DNA of 29,218 nt, taken from NCBI GenBank assembly GCA_032718475.1, contig JAUCBJ010008781.1:1-29218 (forward strand), written 5' to 3'. The DNA comes from Nemertoderma westbladi. Its lineage: Eukaryota; Xenacoelomorpha; Nemertodermatida; Nemertodermatidae. Made by a program: the position numbers and the translations under genes. Below the pieces are notes generated by a model. The model did not search any database, was not told the origin of the DNA, and saw only the letters and a list, made by a program, of their open reading frames with translations. Positions 17,351 to 25,396 of this stretch are shown here, in pieces; within the stretch, counting starts at the first letter, position 1; each line of letters starts with the position of its first letter.

Positions 17351-18493
17351 CTGTTTAGAGTATTTTTATATTTTAGAAACTGTGATTTTTTATATTTTAT
17401 AGAATTAAATCCCATTTTCTGGGAGCGGTGTAAAAGCTTTTGCGGACATAACAAGTCATTTTTCCCCGCAATGCACAGTGTAGGTGCTTTAGCGGACATA
17501 ACAAGTCATTTTTGCCGCAATGCGCATAATACTCTAAAAGACTGGAGCTCAGATGACGAAATCTGTCAGCTGATTTCCTGTATACGTGGAACTTTTCTTT
17601 GTCCTGCCTATTCGGCCAATCAGAGCGATTTTCACTTTATGTTGAACCGGGGCCTATGGAAAACCGCGCAATGCATTACAGTCTTTGTTTACCTTCCTGA
17701 GCCAGAGAACCGGCTTAGAGTTATTCTGTACTTCTGTTTTGGAAGTTTCAGACTTTGGCCTAAACATCTGATGGCTTTGATTACAAGAACGTAAATCTAT
17801 TATCTTCCGATCACCTACCTGAAACATATCATACCTACACCTACAATCCGTACTCACTTACGGTCTTTGCATTACGTAACATATACTGATTGTTCACCGC
17901 ATTATTTTACTTCTATTATTAATTGTTGTTATATGGATATATATTGCTGATATATTTGGATAATACCGATGAATAATCATAAAACCCCCAATCTTCTTGA
18001 TTACTGAAGGTGAGAGGAACAGGTTACCGGTAGCAACTGCGACTTAAATTATAGTGGTTTTGTGTGAATTAAATGCTATTTCAAAATCCCTACAAGTGTC
18101 AGTTGCGATCTTCCTTATATATGATCAAATTCAGTGACGGTCGGCAGATCAGTGTGCAGTAGTGTGAGTCGTGTGAAGTAGTGTGACAGATAATAAAGCA
18201 TCTCCTAAAGAATGCGCTATTTACGAAACTCAGTAGCCATCTAGTTGTGATTAGTATAAGTCATAACTCTGTTTTTATACTTAAAGCGCCACGTCCCAAA
18301 GGAACTGTTAATATTTTCCCGAAAGTAAATATATTTGTCAGAGATTATATAATAACGATCAATCGAATAATACAGTAGGTCTGCACAGCAATAACTTTCA
18401 AAGCACCCGAATCCAGTCTCCCTTAACTGTGGGTGAATGATCGCGCACAGACTGGCTTCGGCGGATGTAACTTCAGTACATTAAATAATTGAC
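17351..18493 (+). promoter_or_regulatory. 3' non-coding region, LTR-like
   Basis: No supported gene. Signals consistent with a 3' LTR are a purine-rich GGGAGCGG just before TGTAAAAGC at 17430, CCAAT at 17616-17620, a TATATAT box at about 18115-18122, an arthropod-type TCAGT initiator near 18149-18153 and AATAAA at 18192-18197. The order TATA, initiator, AATAAA fits U3-R. No matching 5' LTR was found before gag, so the LTR call is tentative. Confidence 0.4.
17436..17523 (+). repeat. 50-bp tandem duplication in LTR-like region
   Basis: Two copies of GCTTTxGCGGACATAACAAG followed by TCATTTTT and CCGCAATGC, starting at 17436 and 17486. Each copy has TGCGG/CCGCA ends able to pair as a small stem. 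Confidence 0.85.
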
Positions 18494-18572
18494 CTAGGCT
18501 AAAGTCGATTTATAAACAAGAAGACAACTAAAATTGGCAGGTTAAACTGCTAAAGGTCTAAAAGCGCGAACA
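18494..18572 (-). repeat. 79-bp direct repeat, right copy
   Basis: 78 of 79 bases match 6380-6458 and the orientation is the same. Similarity stops sharply on both sides. On the minus strand it begins TG and carries the same CCAAT and TTTATAAA boxes. It could be a truncated LTR start related to the left element, one of a pair of terminal repeats bracketing 6459-18493, or a dispersed repeat end. Confidence 0.9.
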
Positions 18573-18611
18573 CTTATTTACGGTTTCCAAAGTGCCTATC
18601 GCAAAATGTGT

Positions 18612-18634
18612 CCCCCCCCCCCCCCCCCCCCCCC
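18612..18634. repeat. C23 homopolymer
   Basis: Twenty-three C in a row, 39 bases after the 79-bp repeat. The true length is uncertain because such runs are hard to sequence. Confidence 0.9.
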
Positions 18635-19340
18635 ACGCTACCGTGGTGCCACTATCTGTAAGTCGGTGTTTATATACTGTATTTAGATTCGATTTATATT
18701 ATTATACTGTATTTTCAGACGTTGATTAAAGATAATTAATTATTATTTTTGGTCACTTTTGGTCTTAAACACTAGTTACAAAGATAATTCATTCGATACC
18801 CTAAGAATTTTTGGACAATAAACTTTTTGGATCTATTATCTGATTTATACGTACAGTAAGTTTATTGCTTTTGAGAAGTTGGGCAATAAAAAATACTAAC
18901 TAACTATTGTATTATGAATGTTGAGCTACAGAAATTATGTCAAAGGTGAGGATTAAAGGCAAACAAGCTGAAATTAATTTTGGCAGATAATATTCTTAAA
19001 TTTTGTTATTTACTGTATATATAAATCATTAAGAATAATCTTATTAATAACTTATAATAACCTTATTTCAAAATTTATACTGAAATTCATATGAAAACAT
19101 ATAATTTAAAAAAGGATTATTTTGAAACATTGGCACGACATTTAAATCAATGCTCTAGGGCCTACTCCTACTGTAAATTGTATCCATGATATTATAATAA
19201 ATTAAAAATAGTTTAGCCTAACTATTGTATTATAAACTAATGACTGCATGAATGAAATTAATATTACACAAATTATAATTGGCTTTGTTAAAAAAAATTC
19301 ACAATAAATAATGTTTGTTCAAATCAAGGTTGATATCCTG

Positions 19341-19354
19341 GCGCCATCTAGCGG
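19341..19354. promoter_or_regulatory. CTCF-like motif in a small palindromic unit
   Basis: GCGCCATCTAGCGG resembles the conserved CTCF core in reverse orientation. Flanking bases form an imperfect inverted pair (TATCCTGG near 19334 and CAGGATA near 19411), with two further CCATC motifs between. It may instead be part of a dispersed repeat. Confidence 0.35.
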
Positions 19355-19657
19355 AACACTTAGCAAAGTCATCATTTACGACGCCATCCGTTAGAAAAAG
19401 CACCATCTATCAGGATACCAGATCATCACAGTGGGGCGAGCCACGTATTAGGCTGAGTCGCATATGATATGTAAATTAACTTATAAGGCAACTCTTTATA
19501 TATTTTCTGAGGTCAAGAGTCGTAATAATGGGAGTCCAAGTAACCATGGAGACAGTGACGTGTGCATAGATTGGGTTGAAGAAGTCTGTGAGGATGACAA
19601 ACTATGTTGAATTCTTTCATCTAAAATGTAACAAAATATTTTAATATAATAGGAGAT

Positions 19658-21657
19658 TTACATACCGGTAGGCTTCGCGGTTACATACCGGTGGGCTTCG
19701 CGGTTACATACCGGTAGACCTCGCGGTTACATACCGGTATGTCTCGCGGTTACATACCGGTAGGTCTCGCGGATACATATCGGTAGGCCTCGCGGTTACA
19801 TACCGGTAGGCCTCGCGGTTACATACCGGTAGGCCTCGCGGTTACATACCGGTAGGTCTCGCGGTTACATACCGGTAGGTCTCGCGGTTACATACCGGTA
19901 GGCCTCGCGGTTACATACTGGTAGGCCTCGCGGTTACATACCGGTAGGCCTAGCGGTTACATACCGGTAGGCCTCGCGGTTACATACCGGTAGGCCTCGC
20001 GGTTACATACCGGTAGGCCTCGCGGTTACATACTGGTAGGCCTAGTGGTTACATACCAGTAGGCCTCGCAGTTACATACCGGTAGGCCTCGCGGTTACAT
20101 ACTGGTAGGCCTCGCGGTTACATACCGGTAGGCCTAGCGGTTACATACCGGTAGTCCTCGCGATACATACTGGTATGCCTCGTGGTTACATACCGGTAGG
20201 CCTCTCGGTTACATACCGCTGTACCGGTAGGCCTCGCGGTTACATACCGGTAGGCCTCGCGGTTACATACCGGTAGGCCTCCTGGTTACATACCGGTAGG
20301 CCTCGCAGTTACATACCGGTAGGCCTCGCGGTTACATACCGGTAGGCCTCGCGGTTACAAACCGGTAGGCCTCGCGGTTACATACCGGTAGGCCTCGCGG
20401 TTACATACCGGTAGGCCTCGCAGTTACATACCGGTAGGCCTCGCGGATAGATACCTGTAGGCCTCGCGGTTACATACCGGTAGGACTCGCGGTTACATAC
20501 TGGTAGGCCTCGCGGTTACATACCGGTAGGCCTCGAGGTTACATACCGGTAGGTCTTGCGGTTACATACCGATAGGCCTCGCGGTTACATACCGGTAGGC
20601 CTCGCGGTTACATACCGGTAGACCTCGCGGTTACATACTGGTAGGCCTCGCGGTTACATACCGCGAGGCCTCGCGGTTACATACCGGTAGGCCTCGCGGT
20701 TACATACCGGTAGGCCTCGCGGTTACATACCGGTAGGCCTCGTGGTTACATACCGGTAGGCCTCGCGGTTACATACCGGTAGGCCTCGCGGTTACATACC
20801 GGTAGGCCTCGCGGTTACATACCGGTAGGCCTTGCGGTTACATACCGGTAGGCCTCGCGGTTACATACCGGTAGGCCTCGCGGTTACATACCGGTAGGCC
20901 TAGCGGTTACATACCGGTAGACCTAGCGGTTACATACCGGTAGGCCTTGCGGTTACATACCGGTAGGTCTCGCGGTTACATACTGGTATGCCTCGTGGTT
21001 ACATACTGGTAGGCCTCGCGGTTACCTACATACCGGTAGGCCTCGCGGTTACATACCGGTAGGCCTCGCGGTTACATACCGGTAGGTCTCGCGGTTACAT
21101 ACTGGTAGGTCTCGCGGTTACATACCGGTAGGCCTTGCGGTTACATACCGGTAGGTCTCGCGGTTACATACCGGTAGGCCTCGCGGTTACATACCGGTAG
21201 GCCTCGCGGTTACATACCGGTAGGCCTCGCGGTTACATACCGGTAGGACTCACGGTTACATACCGGTAGACCTCGCGGTTACATACCGGTAGGTCTCGCG
21301 GTTACATACCGGTAGACCTCGCGGTTACATACCGGTAGGTCTTGCGGTTACATACCGGTAGACCTCGCGGTTACATACCGGTAGGCCTCGCGGTTACATA
21401 CCGGTAGGCCTCGCGGTTACATACTGGTAGGCCTCGCGGTTACATACCGCGAGGCCTCGCGGTTACATACCGGTAGGCCTCGCGGTTACATACCGGTAGG
21501 CCTCGCGGTTACATACCGGTAGGTCTCGCGGTTACATACCGGTAGGTCTCGCGGTTACATACCGGTAGGCCTCGCGGTTACATACCGGTAGGCCTCGCGG
21601 TTACATACCGGTACCGGTAGGCCTAGCGGTTACATACCGGTAGGCCTCGCGGTTACA
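19658..21657. repeat. 23-bp minisatellite, about 87 copies
   Basis: About 2 kb of the unit GTTACATACCGGTAGGCCTCGCG repeated head to tail. Most units differ by zero to two bases. Recurrent variants are TAGGTCT, TACTGGTA, GCCTAGC and GCCTTGC. Three units carry small insertions (near 20211, 21021 and 21601). The unit contains the palindromes TACCGGTA and AGGCCT plus several CpG. Frequent TAG codons exclude a long reading frame. There are no unique spacers. Confidence 0.95.
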
Positions 21658-22122
21658 AATTTAAGTCGCACCATATTGATTGGAATTTCAAAAAAAAATA
21701 TAAAACTTAAAATAATAATATAATTTTAAACTAAATTGAGTCATAAACTCTCAATGTATCTATAGCAGTTCTGTTATGATGTATTACCGGGTAATAAAAA
21801 CAATTATACAACATAAAAAAACAATAATTATTTAACAAACAACAGAAATATAGTCCGAACCCAATAACTATAACAAGGTATAATGGACGAATAAACCGCC
21901 TACGTTTGTTTGCATTTGATATTGTATCTTTATATTGTTTCGTGCAATAAAAGTCCGATTTAGATTACTGTAGCTACAATAAGTGCAGCTGAGCTGACGT
22001 CAATTCGAAAACATCCAACTGCTTGCGGTATGGAGTGACATTTTTATTGCAGCTCGTTTACAGCTGCTTTGCAAATACTCCAGCTGCTTCCTGCTTGCTC
22101 AACCATATTGTCCCACTCAGGC
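21658..22122. other. AT-rich DNA between minisatellite and LINE
   Basis: No gene or clear motif seen. The last 120 bases are richer in CAGCTG motifs. Confidence 0.6.
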
Positions 22123-22188
22123 AAGGTGCCGCTCAGCTGGAAGGAGCTTCCCATTATCGACTACTGACTACATCATGAGTAACTCGTG
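22123..22188 (+). repeat. 66-bp direct repeat, left flank of LINE
   Basis: Identical over all 66 bases to 25081-25146. It ends exactly where LINE homology starts, so it is best read as a target-site duplication. Confidence 0.9.
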
Positions 22189-25080
22189 CAGTGGGTGTTC
22201 AAGAGCACCGAATGCAGACTGGACAGACTGATGAGGTTCTGATTAAGGACATGGGGGGCGGTTGGCGACTCGCCCTCGCGTCAGCAGATGATAGTGGCAA
22301 TGGTGGAATTGGTCTATTGATGAATCCAACTGCACATGCAGCATTGGACAAAATAGACCAAATCTCTAACCGCATCATCCGTTGCCACTTCTCATGTTCT
22401 GGAAGACTGGCTAAGAAGTTTCCTAAGGTGGTTCTGATTGTGTGCTACTCTCCAACTAGTGTTGCCCCTGTAGAGGAGGTGGAAAATTTCTACCACAATC
22501 TACAAGCAGCAACTGATGGAGTGGATCAGCATGCATTCTTAACATTCCTGGGAGACTTTAATGCAAGTCTGCATCAATCACCTACATCGCCCTGGGTCTA
22601 TAGCAATAGTGTTAACCGAAATTCTGTCCATCTTCAGGATTTTATCTCTGGAAATGGATTGTTTTCGGCTGGAACCCAGTTCAAGAAGCGAACTGGAAAG
22701 CTATGGACTCATAGTGGACCCAGTGGTCACAAGTCCCAGATAGACCATATTCTGTTTCGTAGGAAATACAGGAGCTCTATACAAGACTGTAATGCATTTA
22801 CACTTCGACCCTTCTCCAGTGATCACCGCCTTATTGTGGCCAAGGTAAGACTTAGTCTGCGTGCTAGCAGAACAACGAAATCTGCCTTGCCACGGCATGA
22901 CTGGTCCTCTCTGTTGCAACAGCCAAGTGTGAGATCCAGCTTCACACTACAGCTGAGCAACAGGTATGAGGCTCTTGCCTCTGAGGCGGCAGATCACTGT
23001 GAGGGCTATACTGCCTTTACAGAAGCAGTTAAGTTAGCAGCTGCAGAAACAGTTCCTGTATACCCTCGAAACAGGAAAAGGGCCCCCTGGACTGACAACA
23101 AAATTCAGAAGTGCCGAAATGACCTTCATAAGGCGCAGAAAGAGTCCCGACTCAAACAGACTACAGCGGCCAAGAATGCAGTTAAAGCTGCATCTAGGTC
23201 CCTGAACAGGCAGTACTCTGTTAATCTACAGGAGCTAATAAACCAACAGGTTGATGCCATCAATGATGCTGACGACAGCAGGCAATCATCCCAGGCATGG
23301 AAATCGATCAATCTGCTTACTGGGCGGAAAAGCCAACCAACCACCAAGGTTAAGGCTGAATCACCAGCCGATCGCCTCAATGGTTGGAAAGCCCACTTTG
23401 AAAAGCTCCTCAATAATGACAGGGTATTGCCTGATAACTTTATAGAAGTAAAAGTGTCTGAGTCTGTACTCCCAGATATTCCCATTGGCGATATCTCCTT
23501 TGCAGAAGTGAAGGCTGCTGCAAAGAGCATTAAGACCAATCGTGCCAGTGGAGTAGATGGTGTTCCCCCTGAGGTCTTTAAAATACCTGAGTGTTTAAAG
23601 CTCATCTATCCCATCATAGTAGACATGTACCGTACAACAAGAGTCCCACAAGAAATGAAAACAAATAAGTTGGTGCCAGTTCCCAAGAAGGGCAACCTAA
23701 CACTCTATGGTTCTTTTCGGGGAATCTCATTGATCTCGATTGCTGCAAAACTATACAATAGAATTCTATTAAATCGCATCAGGGATCCCATTGAGAGACT
23801 GCTACGTGGAAATCAGAATGGGTTCCGTAAAGGTCGTGGGACCATGGAGCCCATTTTGGCACTTAGAAGGATAATTGAAGAGTTATCAAAAAAGAAAGAC
23901 AGGCATCTGGCTGTTATATTTGTTGACTTCTTCAAGGCCTTTGATTCAGTCTCTCGCTCACGTATGTTCAGCATACTTTCATTATATGGGATTCCTGATG
24001 AAATTATTGCAGCAATCAGATCAGTATACGATGGTTCGACAACATTTGTGTCTACTGTTGATGGTGACACAGAACCATTTGAAGTGTTATGGGGCGTCCT
24101 CCAAGGAGACACACTTGCACCATTCTTGTTCATTATTGTGGTTGACTATGTTCTACGCATGTCCTTAGATCATCATAATGATGATGGGGTGATGATAACT
24201 CCACCTACTGGCTCCAGAAGTCGAGGAAATCCTGCCAAGTACCTAACTGATCTAGACTTTGCTGATGACTTAGGAGTACTCTCAGAATCATTAGAGGGAG
24301 CCCAGCGGCTCCTCAGCTCATTAGAACATGCTGCTTCTAGTGTTGGTCTTTTTATTAACTCCAGAAAGACAAAAATTCTGACAGTTAACTTTGAAAGTCC
24401 TCAGCAAGTCTCTGATCGGATGAGCATAAGCTCAAAGGATGGTATGCTTGAGCATGTGGACGACTTCTGTTACCTGGGATCATGGATCCGGAAGTCAGGT
24501 GAGGACCTTCGAATACGTAAGGGAAAGGCATGGGCAGCCTTGAATAGGCTTTCCAGGATTTGGAAGTCACCTAGAATTAATCGGAAACTTAAGGTCCGAT
24601 TATTCAGAGCAGCAGTAGTTCCAGTACTCCTCTACGGGAGTCCATGCTGGGCTCTAACTGCTGAGGACACCAAATCTCTGGATGGCACATTCACAAGAAT
24701 GCTACGCCGGGTACATTGTGTCAAGTACAATGCACACATCTCCAACCAGACACTATATAACATTGGAGGTGTCTCATTGGTTCCCCCAAGCTTGACACTA
24801 GAACAAAATCGCCTCCGCTTTGCAGGACATTGCTTTCGCCGTGAGGACCAGCCAGTGCATAATCTTGTACTTTGGCAGCCTCATGGAGTGAATAAGCATG
24901 GTGGACAGCCCATGACTTTCTTGAGACGCATCTTAAAGGACACTGGCCTTAAAGATGCGGATGATCTAGCAAATGTCATGGGTGATAGGGAGTTGTGGCG
25001 GTGCAATTTTGTTGACAAGCCGGCACAGCATTCTTAAAAATGCAGCTGCAATGCAGCATGCCGATCCTAGTAGTAGTAGT
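22189..25080 (+). mobile_element. 5'-truncated APE-type non-LTR retrotransposon (LINE)
   Basis: Endonuclease and reverse transcriptase frame, a 43-base 3' UTR and a (TAG)n tail (25068-25080), flanked by perfect 66-bp direct repeats. The 5' end lies inside the endonuclease domain, so the first part of the protein and any 5' UTR are missing, as is usual for target-primed insertion. Perfect flanks and an open frame suggest a recent insertion. Confidence 0.9.
22191..25037 (+). CDS. LINE endonuclease-reverse transcriptase, 5'-truncated
   Basis: The open frame has 948 residues counted from a GTG. The true start is missing, because the host duplication ends two bases upstream. It shows the APE endonuclease catalytic Glu in VQEHR (residue 5), GDFNA (about 121-125) and SSDHRL (about 209-214). 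The reverse transcriptase follows with ASGVDGVPPEV (about 453), FVDFFKAFDS (about 577), GVLQGDTLAPFLF (about 635) and the catalytic FADD (about 689). After it come the CYLGSWI block and a C-terminal region with AGHCFR, LVLWQPHG, DTGL and DRELWR. This architecture is that of the widespread animal endonuclease-reverse transcriptase LINEs. The clade name (RTE-like) is uncertain. The enzyme nicks target DNA and copies its RNA there. The N-terminal Asn motif of the endonuclease is absent, so this copy is probably inactive. Confidence 0.9.
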   Translation: MGVQEHRMQTGQTDEVLIKDMGGGWRLALASADDSGNGGIGLLMNPTAHAALDKIDQISNRIIRCHFSCSGRLAKKFPKVVLIVCYSPTSVAPVEEVENFYHNLQAATDGVDQHAFLTFLGDFNASLHQSPTSPWVYSNSVNRNSVHLQDFISGNGLFSAGTQFKKRTGKLWTHSGPSGHKSQIDHILFRRKYRSSIQDCNAFTLRPFSSDHRLIVAKVRLSLRASRTTKSALPRHDWSSLLQQPSVRSSFTLQLSNRYEALASEAADHCEGYTAFTEAVKLAAAETVPVYPRNRKRAPWTDNKIQKCRNDLHKAQKESRLKQTTAAKNAVKAASRSLNRQYSVNLQELINQQVDAINDADDSRQSSQAWKSINLLTGRKSQPTTKVKAESPADRLNGWKAHFEKLLNNDRVLPDNFIEVKVSESVLPDIPIGDISFAEVKAAAKSIKTNRASGVDGVPPEVFKIPECLKLIYPIIVDMYRTTRVPQEMKTNKLVPVPKKGNLTLYGSFRGISLISIAAKLYNRILLNRIRDPIERLLRGNQNGFRKGRGTMEPILALRRIIEELSKKKDRHLAVIFVDFFKAFDSVSRSRMFSILSLYGIPDEIIAAIRSVYDGSTTFVSTVDGDTEPFEVLWGVLQGDTLAPFLFIIVVDYVLRMSLDHHNDDGVMITPPTGSRSRGNPAKYLTDLDFADDLGVLSESLEGAQRLLSSLEHAASSVGLFINSRKTKILTVNFESPQQVSDRMSISSKDGMLEHVDDFCYLGSWIRKSGEDLRIRKGKAWAALNRLSRIWKSPRINRKLKVRLFRAAVVPVLLYGSPCWALTAEDTKSLDGTFTRMLRRVHCVKYNAHISNQTLYNIGGVSLVPPSLTLEQNRLRFAGHCFRREDQPVHNLVLWQPHGVNKHGGQPMTFLRRILKDTGLKDADDLANVMGDRELWRCNFVDKPAQHS

Positions 25081-25146
25081 AAGGTGCCGCTCAGCTGGAA
25101 GGAGCTTCCCATTATCGACTACTGACTACATCATGAGTAACTCGTG
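25081..25146 (+). repeat. 66-bp direct repeat, right flank of LINE
   Basis: Perfect copy of 22123-22188, directly after the (TAG)n tail of the LINE. Confidence 0.9.
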
Positions 25147-25288
25147 TAGCTAAAAGTCTCAGATAGACGAGCAACCGAATCGAACGAGGGCCACAATTGT
25201 GTTTAATTTTGTCACATTTAAGTCAATAACAATATAAAAAATCCTTAATTTATCTATTTAACATGTCATATACATAGAGAAAACAAAC

Positions 25289-25396
25289 CTTTCTCTGGTT
25301 CTGTTCGAACGACGGTATATTTTGTTGATATCTCGTTGGTACTTATTTCGGTTATTTCCTGGGCGCTGCTGTCTATTATCGGAAGAGATCCGTCCG
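25289..25396 (-). CDS. Putative exon of an unidentified host gene (downstream exon)
   Basis: On the minus strand a good acceptor (TTTGTGTATTTCAG ending at 25397) is followed by 108 open bases ending at a possible donor (AAAG then GTTTGT at 25288). The exon starts with CG, completing a codon with the single C left by the exon at 27842, so phases match (1-1). It encodes 35 full codons beginning DGSLPIIDSS and ending RTEPEK. The donor is weak. Without splicing the frame closes at TGA 25268-25266, so this could be the last exon. I do not recognise the protein family. Confidence 0.45.

Larger units (their letters stand above)
18573..19657. other. AT-rich intergenic DNA
   Basis: No gene supported. 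It contains a C23 homopolymer at 18612-18634 and a CTCF-like motif at 19341-19354. A 48-codon open frame at 19464-19610 is too short to call. Confidence 0.6.

Noticed and set aside
17471-17794. 107-codon plus-strand frame
   Set aside because: It lies in LTR-like DNA with a tandem duplication and promoter signals, with no domain.
19464-19610. 48-codon open frame with an acidic C-terminus, preceded by a weak acceptor-like tract
   Set aside because: Too short and unsupported; chance frames of this size are expected.
19658-21657. CRISPR array
   Set aside because: The 23-bp repeats are contiguous with no unique spacers, and the context is eukaryotic.
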